A stretch of 33,076 bases of DNA. Source: an uncultured Azospirillum sp. (GTDB lineage Bacteria; Pseudomonadota; Alphaproteobacteria; RF32; CAG-239). Position numbers and translations under genes: made by a program. The notes below the pieces were generated by a model, which worked only from the letters and a program-made list of their open reading frames with translations, was not told the DNA's origin and did not search any database. This document shows, piece by piece, positions 7,782-15,786 of this stretch. Position 1 is the first letter of the stretch; each line of letters starts with the position of its first letter. The DNA lies in contig CABUBU010000019.1 in the NCBI GenBank assembly GCA_902489795.1, forward strand, positions 1 through 33,076, written 5' to 3'.

Positions 7782-7809
7782 AATGTATCACCGATTGAGT
7801 TTTTTTCAA
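7782..7809 (-). promoter_or_regulatory. Predicted sigma70 promoter of gap
   Basis: On the minus strand, TTGAAA (7809-7804) and TACATT (7787-7782) are 16 bp apart. The -10 is preceded by TGA, giving an extended TGnTACATT element. The start would lie about 65 bases upstream of the gap ATG. Confidence 0.6.
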
Positions 7810-7847
7810 GCAGTTTTTGCGGTGCGGCGCAAACTTCGGGAAAAACG

Positions 7848-7875
7848 AAAAAATCCGGCGCGGCCGGATTTTTGT
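7848..7875 (-). terminator. Terminator of the nitroreductase gene
   Basis: The stem aaaaatccggc / gccggattttt with a three-base GCG loop lies 9 bases beyond the nitroreductase stop codon. Its A/T flanks give a T run in the minus direction. It separates the nitroreductase unit from gap. Confidence 0.85.
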
Positions 7876-7883
7876 ACGGATTT

Positions 7884-8417
7884 TTACCATTTGCCCCAGT
7901 GTATCTTTTCCGGGTGGTGGCGGTCTTCCGGCTGTTTCGGCATTTCTGCCGGGTAGCCCATCGGCACGATGGCAAACGGACGGATATTGTCGGGGAGATG
8001 AAGACGCTCTTTTAAGGCGTCGACCACTTTCTGCATCGGCGCGGCGCCGCAGTAGCAGCTGCCGATCCCTCTTGCCCAGGCGGCCAGCATCAGGTTTTCG
8101 GTGGCAATCGCGCAGTCGACGTCAATGAAGGTCCATTTTTCGTCTTCCTTGCTGCGGCTGAAAGATTTTTCCGTGTCGCCGCAGACGATAACCACGCAGG
8201 CTGCGTCTTTGGCAAAAGACGTCCAGCGCTGGATATGGCGCAGTTCGGCCAGAAACTCCCTGTCGTCGATGACCAGAAATTCCCACGGCTGACGGTTGTG
8301 GGCGGTGGGCGAATACTGGGCGGCCTTGATGATTTCCATCATGGTTTCGCGTTCAATCGGCTTGTCCTGATATTTGCGGACCGAACGGCGGGTTAACAGC
8401 CCTTCCATTAATTCCAT
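7884..8417 (-). CDS. Nitroreductase-family FMN oxidoreductase
   Basis: The 177-residue protein of the small nitroreductase family uses FMN and NAD(P)H to reduce nitro compounds, quinones or similar acceptors in the cytosol. The family hallmarks are the N-terminal RRSVRKY block (FMN phosphate contacts), SPTAHNRQPWEFLVI, a central DCAIATENLMLAAWARGIGSC segment, and the C-terminal VPMGYPAE. Members often have two Cys or metal-linked extensions; none is seen here. The start at 8417 is supported by aaggag nine bases upstream. The preceding gene on the same strand ends 29 bp upstream, so they may be co-transcribed. The natural substrate cannot be told from the sequence. Confidence 0.93.
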   Translation of the reverse strand: MELMEGLLTRRSVRKYQDKPIERETMMEIIKAAQYSPTAHNRQPWEFLVIDDREFLAELRHIQRWTSFAKDAACVVIVCGDTEKSFSRSKEDEKWTFIDVDCAIATENLMLAAWARGIGSCYCGAAPMQKVVDALKERLHLPDNIRPFAIVPMGYPAEMPKQPEDRHHPEKIHWGKW

Positions 8418-8446
8418 GTTTTTGTTCTCCTTGTTAAGAAAAATGT

Positions 8447-9064
8447 TTATTGCCGGTGCGGTTCCGTCATCCGTGGCAGAACCGTGTTTTCAATAATAAA
8501 GGCAATCGCCCGGTTGACCGTTTTGTCGGTATTTTTGACCGCGGCAATCAGATTTTCGATGTTTGTTTCCTTTTCCAGCCGGCCGGCAAGCGTGAGATAA
8601 AGTGCGGCAAGATCGGAAAGCGAATCGATCAGTTCGGCCAGCCCGGCGGAAATTTTCAGATCGCTGCGTCCGCCCCAAAAGCCTTCGACATATCCCTGTT
8701 CCAGCTGTTCGGAACGGCGACGGCAGAACTCGCGCCAATATTCGCGGGAAGTTTCCGGCAGGCAGGGCGGCAGTCGGATTTCGTTGTGCCGGACCTGTTC
8801 GAAAATTTCGTCCCAAAGCCCCATGAAAAACTTGAAAAAAAGTTCCGCTTCTTCCTTGGTTTGCAGCCGGGGTTCCCGGTTTTCGGGCCACAGCGAGGAA
8901 ATGACGTCGGTCGGCCGCAATTCCATGTTGGGGCTGCAAACGGCGCCGGCAAAACGCATTTTGACCGCCTCTAGCGGCATTTCGCAGTGATAGTGGTCAA
9001 GCATTTTCTGCATTTTGTCGTCGCCGATGTATTTATTTTGACTTTGCATTTTTAACTTCTTCAT
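8447..9064 (-). CDS. Uncharacterised acidic helical protein, possibly YecA/UPF0149-like
   Basis: The 205-residue soluble protein has no signal peptide and no membrane segment. Its pattern (a short Cys-containing N-terminal segment, a proline-rich turn before Trp, a long helix ending in Glu-Gln, then a Gly-Tyr-Val-Glu-Gly-Phe-Trp block and a helical C-terminus) vaguely recalls YecA/UPF0149-type proteins. This is a pattern impression, not an identification. The start is uncertain: ATG 9064 has no ribosome-binding site, while the ATG five codons later (9049) follows gaagaag. It is divergent from the lipoprotein/argS pair, with about 50 bp between them that must hold both promoters. Confidence 0.7.
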   Translation of the reverse strand: MKKLKMQSQNKYIGDDKMQKMLDHYHCEMPLEAVKMRFAGAVCSPNMELRPTDVISSLWPENREPRLQTKEEAELFFKFFMGLWDEIFEQVRHNEIRLPPCLPETSREYWREFCRRRSEQLEQGYVEGFWGGRSDLKISAGLAELIDSLSDLAALYLTLAGRLEKETNIENLIAAVKNTDKTVNRAIAFIIENTVLPRMTEPHRQ

Positions 9065-9114
9065 ATATAAATTAGATTTCGGATGCTGTCCTTAATTTAA
9101 TGGAGATTTAAAAA

Positions 9115-9456
9115 TTGTCTAGGATAAAATTGCCGGGGTGCGCCCTGTTGCTGCTTGTGCTGGCCGGTTGTTCGTGGGTTCGGCCGTTTGTCGACCGCCG
9201 CCGCAACGCCGGCGCGGAAGAAGGAAAACTTTATGTCGGGCAGTCGCGGCCGGAAGCGCCGGTCGTCTGCTACAACGGCTGGATGACAAAGTTTGACGAA
9301 CTGCAGAAAATGGCCGATGCCGAATGCGTCAAACACCAGACCGGCGATTATGCCGAACCGGTGGAGCAGGACGTTTTTACCTGCCGTCTGCTGACGCCGG
9401 CGGCCTGGAAATTCAAATGTGTGAAAAAAGAAGAAGCGGAAAGAACTGATCAATGA
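9115..9456 (+). CDS. Small lipoprotein upstream of argS (TTG start)
   Basis: The 113-residue protein has a short basic N-terminus, a Leu-rich hydrophobic stretch and lipobox Leu-Ala-Gly-Cys19, so it should be an envelope lipoprotein. The only sensible start is TTG at 9115, which has ggaga about nine bases upstream. The mature part has four further Cys residues and no domain I recognise. Its stop codon overlaps the argS start (ATGA, four bases), so the two are translationally coupled. The overlap suggests co-transcription rather than a shared function. Confidence 0.8.
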   Translation: MSRIKLPGCALLLLVLAGCSWVRPFVDRRRNAGAEEGKLYVGQSRPEAPVVCYNGWMTKFDELQKMADAECVKHQTGDYAEPVEQDVFTCRLLTPAAWKFKCVKKEEAERTDQ

Positions 9457-11183
9457 GTTACGTACTGGATGAAATTATCAATCAAAAACTGAAAACGGCG
9501 TTTGCCGGCCTGGGTCTTGATACCAAATATGCGGCGGCCAAAACCTCCGACCGGCCGGATTTAAGCGACTTTCAATGCAACGGCGCGCTGGCGCTGGCCA
9601 AAAGCGAAAAGAAAAATCCCCGTCAGATCGGCGAGGAAATTGCCGTCCGGCTGCGCGAGGACAAAGATTTTGCCAGAGTTTCGGTTGACGGCCCGGGGTT
9701 CCTCAACCTGACCCTGACCGACGAATTTCTGGCCGGCGTGCTGGACAAGATGGCAGCCGACGAACGTTTCGGCTGCGCTTTGCAGGAAAATCCGAAAACC
9801 GTGGTAATGGATTACGGCGGGCCGAACGTTGCCAAGGAAATGCATGTCGGGCACCTGCGTTCAGGAGTGATCGGCGAATCGATGCGCCGGATTGAAGAAT
9901 TTGTCGGCAACAAACCGATCGCCGATGTTCATTTCGGCGACTGGGGAACCCCGATCGGCATGATTCTGGCGGAAGTAAACGCCGCCGACGGCAGCCTTGA
10001 CAAGATGGAAACTTACGACATTGCGGAAATTACCCGTTTTTACAAACAGGCCAACAGCCGCTGTAAGGAGGATCCGGCAGCCAAGGAAACCGCGCGGGTG
10101 ATTACCGCCAAATTTCAGGACGGCGATCCGGTTTACCGCAAGGCCTGGCAGCATATCCGCAAGGTTTCGGTCGAGGCGGTGAAGGAAAACTATCGCGAAC
10201 TGGGCGTACATTTTGACCTCTGGCTGGGTGAAAGTGATGCGCACGAAACCTGTTTTGCAATCAAGAGAATTGCCGAGGAAAAAGGTCTGCTGGAATATGA
10301 CGACGGCGCCTATATCATCCGTCTGGACGAGGAAAACAAGCCCAAACCGCCGGTTATCATCGAAAAATCTGACGGCGGGTTTACCTATCAGGCGACCGAC
10401 ATTGCCACCATCAAAATGCGGGTGGACGATCTGCATGCTGACGAGATTATCTATTTTGTCGACAAACGGCAGTCGCTGCATTTCGAACAGGTGTTTGAGG
10501 TTGTGGAAAAACTGGGCATCGCGCCGGGGGTTAAACTGCAGCATATCGGTTTCGGCACCGTTAACGGCGCCGACGGCAAGCCTTTTAAAACCCGTGACGG
10601 CGGTGTGATGAATCTTGCCGACATGATTAAAATGTCAAAAGACAAAGTAGCCGAATCGATGCCGGTGCCGGATGAAGCCAAAGGCATTACCCGGGAATAT
10701 ATTGATCGTCTGGTTTCCCAGATTGCCGTCGGCGCGATTAAGTTCCAGGATCTGAAAAACAACATTGCCTCCGGTTATGTTTTCGAACTGGACGACTTCG
10801 CCAACTTTGACGGCAAAACCGGTCCCTATATTCAATATGCGGTGGCCAGAATCAATTCGATCATGCGCAAAAATCAGAATCTGGTGCCGGGCGCGGTTGT
10901 CATCACCAACCCCGAAGAACGCGCCCTCGGGTTAAAGCTGACGCAATTAAGCAGCGTCGTTTTCCGGGCGGAAGCCGACAAAGAACCGAGCGTTATTTCC
11001 GACTATGCCTATACGCTGGCGCAGCTGTTCAGCAGCTTTTACAACGCCTCGCCGATCATGGGCGCCGAAACATTGGAGATTGCCGCTTCCCGTCTGGCGC
11101 TTGCCAAGCTCACCCGCGACGTGCTGGTCAAGCTGCTTTATTTGCTGGGGATTGAGGCGCCCGAAGCCATGCTCAAAGCTTAA
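9453..11183 (+). CDS. argS: Arginyl-tRNA synthetase
   Basis: The 576-residue class I synthetase attaches arginine to tRNA-Arg. It shows the N-terminal additional domain (residues 1-110), the catalytic Rossmann fold with the family block PNVAKEMHVGHLRSG (HIGH motif at 131-134), the GDWGTPIGM segment, a FKTRDGG stretch followed by IKMSKDK near residue 391, and the C-terminal DALR-type anticodon-binding domain ending in LLGIEAPEAM. The length matches the family. The ATG overlaps the stop of the upstream lipoprotein. A large palindrome starts at its stop codon and a bidirectional terminator lies about 160 bp downstream. Confidence 0.98.
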   Translation: MSYVLDEIINQKLKTAFAGLGLDTKYAAAKTSDRPDLSDFQCNGALALAKSEKKNPRQIGEEIAVRLREDKDFARVSVDGPGFLNLTLTDEFLAGVLDKMAADERFGCALQENPKTVVMDYGGPNVAKEMHVGHLRSGVIGESMRRIEEFVGNKPIADVHFGDWGTPIGMILAEVNAADGSLDKMETYDIAEITRFYKQANSRCKEDPAAKETARVITAKFQDGDPVYRKAWQHIRKVSVEAVKENYRELGVHFDLWLGESDAHETCFAIKRIAEEKGLLEYDDGAYIIRLDEENKPKPPVIIEKSDGGFTYQATDIATIKMRVDDLHADEIIYFVDKRQSLHFEQVFEVVEKLGIAPGVKLQHIGFGTVNGADGKPFKTRDGGVMNLADMIKMSKDKVAESMPVPDEAKGITREYIDRLVSQIAVGAIKFQDLKNNIASGYVFELDDFANFDGKTGPYIQYAVARINSIMRKNQNLVPGAVVITNPEERALGLKLTQLSSVVFRAEADKEPSVISDYAYTLAQLFSSFYNASPIMGAETLEIAASRLALAKLTRDVLVKLLYLLGIEAPEAMLKA

Positions 11184-11305
11184 AGTTCGTTCTATGGTCG
11201 TCTAATACGGATTTTACGGATATTTTTCCCGCTTATGTACGTCTAAAGTACACCGCGCGGGAAAAATTCCTTAAATCCTATTATCCGCCTCATATAACGA
11301 ACTTT
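11182..11305. repeat. 124-bp imperfect palindrome after argS
   Basis: Two arms of about 48 bp, beginning aaagttcgtt and ending aacgaacttt, are imperfect reverse complements of each other. They meet at tttttcccgc / gcgggaaaaa around a 24-base centre that itself holds a gtac / gtac mini-hairpin. No coding frame and no clear target-site duplication is seen. It could be a MITE-like element or a long RNA hairpin at the argS 3' end. Confidence 0.75.
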
Positions 11306-11337
11306 ACGGATAAAAGTCGTATAACGGGCGGCCGGGA

Positions 11338-11371
11338 AAAAAAGCGGCATTTTGCCGCCTTTTTCTTCTTT
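11338..11371. terminator. Bidirectional terminator between argS and the zinc-ribbon gene
   Basis: The stem aaaaagcggca / tgccgcctttt has a short TTT loop, an A run to its left and a T run to its right. It serves both convergent genes. Confidence 0.85.
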
Positions 11372-11391
11372 TTTTCCGGTCGGTTCGATTT

Positions 11392-12177
11392 TTATTTTTC
11401 AAAATAAGCCAGAACCTGTTTGACGTTTTGCGGCGGCGCGTCGATGTCGATTTCAAATTTGACGTTTGTTCCCGGCGCGATCATGTTTCTTTCCGGCGCC
11501 ATGTCGGTTTCGCGCAAAAGATTTCCTTCGCGGTCGAGCAGACGAATTTTCATGGTCGGGATATTCAGCAGCCATTCCGAAGGGTTGGTGACTTCGCCCC
11601 GCAGGCGGATGGACGGTGTGCCGTCTTTGTCGGCATAATTCCAGATCAGTCTGTTGATTTTCAGGTTCGGTCTCTGTTCGCGAAAGGCGTCTTCCAGTCG
11701 TTGGAGAAATGCGCCGGTCTTTTGCAGCAGCGGATCGGCCTTTTGCAGCAGCGGGACAATGGTTTGTTCTGTCAGAGGCCGGGCTTTTTCCGGCAGTCGT
11801 TCGATTTGTGCGCGGAAATGCCAGCCGAGGGCGGCGACGGCAGCCGCCGCAAGCAGGGCAAGCAGAAGCGTCGGTGTTTTTTTCTGTTGCCGCGGACGGG
11901 AAAGGGCGTCATCGGACATGTCGGCGATCGGTGCCTCCTGTCGGTCGTCCGGCGGCGTGCGTTCTTCCTTTTCTTCGCGGCTGAAGGCAAAGCGGAAGGC
12001 GTCGGTATCAAACGACGGAGCATCGGCGGCGGTCTTTTCCTCTTCTTCTTTGGCGGCATCATTGTAAGCGCGCCAGATGCAGCGGCATTTTGCACAACGC
12101 ATTTTCAGTCCGTTTTCCGGCAGCTTTTCGCTTTCCAGGAGGTAAACGGTTTGGCATTGCGGGCATTTGATCAGCAT
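11392..12177 (-). CDS. Zinc-ribbon membrane protein (MJ0042-type ribbon, DUF3426-like tail)
   Basis: The 261-residue protein has an N-terminal zinc ribbon (Cys5-x2-Cys8 and Cys28-x2-Cys31, plus Cys33), an acidic charged linker (residues 40-100), one transmembrane helix (about 102-120), and a periplasmic C-terminal beta domain with a Gly-Glu-Val-x-Asn-Pro motif as in DUF3426-type proteins. This architecture is a standard alphaproteobacterial neighbour placed divergently from ftsE, as here. The start at 12177 has aaggaa seven bases upstream. Its biochemical role is not established. Position suggests an envelope or cell-division link, which is inference. Confidence 0.88.
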   Translation of the reverse strand: MLIKCPQCQTVYLLESEKLPENGLKMRCAKCRCIWRAYNDAAKEEEEKTAADAPSFDTDAFRFAFSREEKEERTPPDDRQEAPIADMSDDALSRPRQQKKTPTLLLALLAAAAVAALGWHFRAQIERLPEKARPLTEQTIVPLLQKADPLLQKTGAFLQRLEDAFREQRPNLKINRLIWNYADKDGTPSIRLRGEVTNPSEWLLNIPTMKIRLLDREGNLLRETDMAPERNMIAPGTNVKFEIDIDAPPQNVKQVLAYFEK

Positions 12178-12210
12178 GTTATTTCCTTATAAAACTGACG
12201 GTTAGTGCAC

Positions 12211-12242
12211 AAAATCTTTTTATTGCCGAAAAAAAAGATTTT
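12211..12242. promoter_or_regulatory. A/T inverted repeat between zinc-ribbon gene and ftsE
   Basis: Perfect 11-base arms, aaaatcttttt and aaaaagatttt, lie in the divergent intergenic space. Downstream, TATAGT at 12260-12265 is a possible -10 element for ftsE with no good -35. The inverted repeat could be an operator or a weak terminator-like stem. Confidence 0.4.
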
Positions 12243-12302
12243 ATTAAAGATAATATTATTATAGTATGTAGTCAGCAAAAAACCAAGGAGTATTCGCCGG
12301 AA

Positions 12303-13007
12303 ATGAGCAAAACGCCAATCATTGAGATGGAAAACGTCGGCATCCGCTACGGGCGCGGACCGGAAATCTTAAGCAATATCAATTTGTCGCTGGAAAGGGG
12401 CTCTTTCCATTACCTGACCGGCAAGAGCGGCGCCGGCAAAACTTCGCTTTTGAGCATGATGTATCTGGCGCAGAAACCGAGCCGGGGAAACGTCAGCGTG
12501 TTCGGCAACAACGTCAATTTCGCCAACCGCAATTCGCTGGCGATGTTCCGCCGCCGAATCGGGGTGGTGTTTCAGGACTTCCGCCTGCTCGAGCATTCTT
12601 CCGCCTTTGACAACGTGGCGCTGCCGCTCAGGGTTTGCGGGATGAACGAAAAGGAAATCCGCAAGCGGGTCAACGAACTTTTGAAATGGGTGGAAATTGA
12701 CCGCAGCACCTCGGCGATCACCTCGACGCTTTCGGGCGGCGAAAAGCAGCGGGTGGCGATTGCCCGCGCGGTGATCAACCGGCCCGACGTCCTGTTGGCC
12801 GACGAACCGACCGGCAACGTTGACAACGACATTGCGCCGAAGCTGATGAAACTGTTTGTTGAACTGAACAAGCTGGGCACCACCGTGGTGATTGCTACCC
12901 ATAACGAAAACCTGATCAGGGAATTCCGTTATCCGACCATTCATCTTAAAAATCACGGATTGTCGATCATTAACCCGGAAGACGGAGACGAATATGCTGA
13001 GATATAA
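12303..13007 (+). CDS. ftsE: Cell-division ATP-binding protein FtsE
   Basis: The 234-residue ABC ATPase works with FtsX at the division septum to activate peptidoglycan hydrolysis. It shows Walker A (GKSGAGKTS, about residues 40-48), the Q-loop (VVFQDFRLL), the signature LSGGEKQRVAIARA, Walker B (VLLADEPTG) and the H-loop (IATHNE). Its length is typical. An aaggag lies 12 bases before the ATG, a little far. Its 3' end overlaps ftsX by 14 bases, and it heads a tight unit with ftsX, a DUF218 gene and plsC, a conserved alphaproteobacterial order. Confidence 0.97.
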   Translation: MSKTPIIEMENVGIRYGRGPEILSNINLSLERGSFHYLTGKSGAGKTSLLSMMYLAQKPSRGNVSVFGNNVNFANRNSLAMFRRRIGVVFQDFRLLEHSSAFDNVALPLRVCGMNEKEIRKRVNELLKWVEIDRSTSAITSTLSGGEKQRVAIARAVINRPDVLLADEPTGNVDNDIAPKLMKLFVELNKLGTTVVIATHNENLIREFRYPTIHLKNHGLSIINPEDGDEYAEI

Positions 13008-13905
13008 CAACATGCGCCATCGAGAACTGCCGCTTTCCACCGATTCTTCAAACCTGTTTCTGAAGGTGATGATTTCAATCGCCGTGTTTTTGTTTGCGGT
13101 GACGCTGGCCGGCGTGCTTTCCATCAATTCGATGCTGGTCAACTGGAATTCCAGCATTCTCGGTTCGCTGACGGTGCAGATCATTCCGGTCAACGGCGTC
13201 GACAAGCTGAAAGCCAAAAACGAAACCCTGATTCAGGAACAGCGGGCGGCGGCGATGCTGGAGGCGATGCCCGAAGTGCAGAAGGTGACGCCGCTGAATG
13301 ACGGGCAGCTGGAACGGCTGCTGAAGCCCTGGCTCGGCGATGACGTGGACCTCAGCAATCTGCCGATGCCGCGGCTGATTGACGTCAAACTGAAAAAAGA
13401 CGCCGAAATAAATTTTATGGCGCTGGCGGAAAAACTGGCGACAGTTGCGCCGCAGGCTTCGCTTGACAATCACAAATTGTGGTTAAACAAGCTGATTAAC
13501 TTTGCCAGCGGCCTGAAGATGCTGGCGCTGAGCGTTCTGGTGCTGGTGATCGGCATTACTTCCGGGGCGATTTTCTATTCTACCCAGACCAGTCTGGGAC
13601 TGCATAAGGATATTATCGAAATACTGCACCTGCTCGGCGCGAAAGATACTTATATTGCCCAGCAGTATGCGGCCAAAACCGCGGTGCTCGGGTTCTGGGG
13701 CGGGCTGATCGGAGTGGTGTTCGCGGTGCCGACGATTTTTGTCATTGCTCATCTGGCGCAGCAGATCGAAGGCGGCATCATCAACGAAGCGCGGCTGTCC
13801 TGGGGCGCCTGGATGGTGATTTTCAGCCTGCCGCTGTTTTCAATGCTGGTGGCGATGCAGACCGCTTATTATACGGTCAAGCGCACTTTGGAAAAGATGA
13901 TGTAA
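12994..13905 (+). CDS. ftsX: Cell-division permease-like protein FtsX
   Basis: The 303-residue inner-membrane protein is the partner of FtsE. It has a short cytoplasmic N-terminus, a first membrane helix (about 24-48), a periplasmic extracellular-loop domain (about 50-165) that in the family recruits peptidoglycan-hydrolase activators, and three C-terminal helices (about 170-200, 225-250, 268-292) with the FtsX-domain segment LHLLGAKDTYIAQQ. The start inside ftsE is preceded by ggaga. The overlap of 14 bases suggests coupled translation. Confidence 0.96.
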   Translation: MLRYNNMRHRELPLSTDSSNLFLKVMISIAVFLFAVTLAGVLSINSMLVNWNSSILGSLTVQIIPVNGVDKLKAKNETLIQEQRAAAMLEAMPEVQKVTPLNDGQLERLLKPWLGDDVDLSNLPMPRLIDVKLKKDAEINFMALAEKLATVAPQASLDNHKLWLNKLINFASGLKMLALSVLVLVIGITSGAIFYSTQTSLGLHKDIIEILHLLGAKDTYIAQQYAAKTAVLGFWGGLIGVVFAVPTIFVIAHLAQQIEGGIINEARLSWGAWMVIFSLPLFSMLVAMQTAYYTVKRTLEKMM

Positions 13906-13909
13906 GCCG

Positions 13910-14494
13910 ATGATAAAAAGAACCGTTTGTCATGCTTTGCTTATCGGAATCTGCGTCTGGCTGGGCGGTATGATCGGGTTTGGCTATACTATTAACCATC
14001 TGCGGACGGACACCGACGCCAAAACCGATGCGATCGTGGTTTTGACCGGCGGCCGCAATCGGATCGGCGAGGCGGTGCGACTGCTCAACCGGGGCAGCGC
14101 TGAGCAGCTTTTGATTTCGGGCGTGTCGAGAGGCACTTCGCTGGAAACCCTGAAAAAACGCCGGGATGTCAAAATTACCACTTCCCGGGAGATTACGCTT
14201 GATGAGAAATCGACCAATACGGTGGAAAACGCGATCGAGGCGGCCGCTTGGGTGAAAAAAAACAACATTCGTTCGATCCGGCTGGTGACTTCCAACTACC
14301 ATATGCCGCGCAGCATGGCGGAGTTTCGCGCCAACAACCGGGAACTGGTGATTCTGGCGCATCCGGTTTATTCGGAACGGGTGGAAAAAAACTGGTGGCG
14401 GAGCTGGCGCAGCTTTGTTCTGATCGCATCGGAATACAACAAGTTTTTATACGTGTGGATTAAAAACCGCATCGGCAGACTGAAGGAGGACTGA
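13910..14494 (+). CDS. DUF218 (YdcF/SanA/ElyC-type) envelope protein
   Basis: The 194-residue protein has one N-terminal membrane helix (about 8-27) and a DUF218 domain: the AIVVLTGG entry strand, GGRNRIGEAVRLLNRG, the LLISG block, TNTVENA and the VTSNYHMPRS signature. Relatives act in envelope polysaccharide or lipid-carrier metabolism in other bacteria; the exact reaction for this subgroup is not known. It begins five bases after the ftsX stop and ends two bases before plsC, so it is in the same operon. The Trp-rich C-terminus (NWWRSWRSF) may lie at the membrane. Confidence 0.9.
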   Translation: MIKRTVCHALLIGICVWLGGMIGFGYTINHLRTDTDAKTDAIVVLTGGRNRIGEAVRLLNRGSAEQLLISGVSRGTSLETLKKRRDVKITTSREITLDEKSTNTVENAIEAAAWVKKNNIRSIRLVTSNYHMPRSMAEFRANNRELVILAHPVYSERVEKNWWRSWRSFVLIASEYNKFLYVWIKNRIGRLKED

Positions 14495-14495
14495 A

Positions 14496-15269
14496 ATGTT
14501 TTTTATTCGTTCGTGGCTGGGAACAATCTGGATTTATTTCTGGATCGGGTTCGGCGTGGTAGCGACCTGTGTGTTCGGCTGGTTTGTGCCGCAAAAGTGG
14601 GTGGTTTTCTTCTGGAACCGGCTGCTGCTGCGGATTGCTTTGTGGGGGTTGCGGGTGTTTGGCGGCATCAGTATCGAAGTGCGCGGCCGGCAGTATATTG
14701 ATCAGGAATGTGCGGTTTATGCCAGCAAGCACGAATCGGCGCTGGAAACTTACGCAATGACGACCATCATTACCCGCGGAGTGATGATTTTGAAAAAGGA
14801 ACTGACCTATATTCCTTTCTTCGGCTGGGCGCAGTGGTTGTACGGGCTGATCCCGGTCGACCGCGGCGCGGGCGCGCGGGCCATGAAGAAAATGCTGGCA
14901 GCGTCCAAAAAACGGGTGGAAGAAAAACGTCCGATCATTATTTTCCCCGAAGGACACCGAATGAAACCGGGAATCACGCAGAAGTATAAGCCGGGTTTTT
15001 TGTTTATGGCGCAGAATCTGAAACTGCCGGTGATTCCGGTGGCGCTCAACACCGGTATGTTCTGGCCGCGGAGCTCAACCCGGCATTTTCCCGGTAAAGT
15101 GATCGTCGAGTTTATGGAACCGATGATGCCGGGCGATGACAAAAACGCCTTTATTGAAGAATTGCAGGCAAAAATAGAGGCTAAATGTGCCGAACTGAAT
15201 GCCGAAACGGTCAAAAACTATCCTTATACGGCAGTTAATCTGGCAGTGGAAAAGGAGAAAAAGGCCTGA
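14496..15269 (+). CDS. plsC: 1-acyl-sn-glycerol-3-phosphate acyltransferase
   Basis: The 257-residue membrane-associated acyltransferase makes phosphatidic acid from lysophosphatidic acid. Motif I is His79-Glu-Ser-Ala-Leu-Glu84, an H-x4-E instead of the textbook H-x4-D. Motif II is in GLIPVDRG, motif III is FPEGHR (150-155; usually FPEGTR), and motif IV is VIPVALNTG. The N-terminus has one or two hydrophobic segments (about 10-30 and 36-55). An aggagg-like site (gaaggagg) precedes the ATG. As the last gene of the ftsEX unit it is followed by a strong terminator. The motif I and III substitutions could be normal for this lineage; they do not look like decay. Confidence 0.94.
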   Translation: MFFIRSWLGTIWIYFWIGFGVVATCVFGWFVPQKWVVFFWNRLLLRIALWGLRVFGGISIEVRGRQYIDQECAVYASKHESALETYAMTTIITRGVMILKKELTYIPFFGWAQWLYGLIPVDRGAGARAMKKMLAASKKRVEEKRPIIIFPEGHRMKPGITQKYKPGFLFMAQNLKLPVIPVALNTGMFWPRSSTRHFPGKVIVEFMEPMMPGDDKNAFIEELQAKIEAKCAELNAETVKNYPYTAVNLAVEKEKKA

Positions 15270-15289
15270 AAAAGTATCTCTGCCGACTG

Positions 15290-15327
15290 AAAAAAACACC
15301 GTCTGCCGGGAAGGCAGGCGGTGTTTT
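15290..15327. terminator. Bidirectional terminator between plsC and the small membrane genes
   Basis: The stem aaaaacaccgtctgcc / ggcaggcggtgttttt has a GGGAA loop and A and T runs on either side. It ends the ftsE-plsC operon and also faces the convergent membrane-protein gene. Confidence 0.9.
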
Positions 15328-15344
15328 TGTGATGTTTTCCGTGG

Positions 15345-15749
15345 TTAAAACCAGTTCATTCGGAAAATCTTCAGGTAGTACTCAATGCTTTTGGCCAACA
15401 GCCAGCTGAAAACGGCCAGCAGCCGAGCAGTCCAGGTAATGATGATGCCGCTCAGCGGATAGCTGACCAGCGGAACTGCCAGTATCCAGGGCGAATAGCC
15501 GTGGCAGCCGAGCAGCCATACGCAGCATGCGATGTTGGTGATCAGCAGCGTGACGCGGAACCATTGCCGGCTTTTGCCGAGAACGGTGATTTTCAACGCT
15601 TTTTTCGGCCAATAGCCTTTGTCGTCGTAATGACCGCAGACAACGGCGATGACGCTTAAAACAACCATCAGTGCCAGAACCGAAAAGCTGGCCCACCAGG
15701 CGAAACCGACAAATGCTTCGGCAACGCTTCTTAAAGAAATTGTAATCAT
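15345..15749 (-). CDS. Small integral membrane protein (paralogue 1)
   Basis: The 134-residue protein has about three or four hydrophobic segments (roughly 17-38, 63-83, 86-105 and 107-122). It aligns end to end with the upstream neighbour: a Val-x-x-(Leu/Ala)-Ala-Glu N-terminal helix, a Trp/Leu-rich centre with Gly-Cys-Ser/His-Gly-Tyr, a Pro-Leu-Ser-(Gly/Ala) helix and an aromatic end (Met-Asn-Trp-Phe versus Glu-Arg-Trp-Phe). No Shine-Dalgarno is visible; the ATG follows ttttttatt. I do not recognise the family. Its role is unknown. Confidence 0.65.
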   Translation of the reverse strand: MITISLRSVAEAFVGFAWWASFSVLALMVVLSVIAVVCGHYDDKGYWPKKALKITVLGKSRQWFRVTLLITNIACCVWLLGCHGYSPWILAVPLVSYPLSGIIITWTARLLAVFSWLLAKSIEYYLKIFRMNWF

Positions 15750-15786
15750 AATAAAAAATTTAATGAATGTGAAACATCAGTTGATT

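Noticed and set aside
7712..7975. 88-codon N-terminal extension of gap
   Set aside because: The extension is not GAPDH-like and crosses the nitroreductase terminator, the gap promoter and the leader hairpin. The ATG at 7711 has a strong ribosome-binding site.
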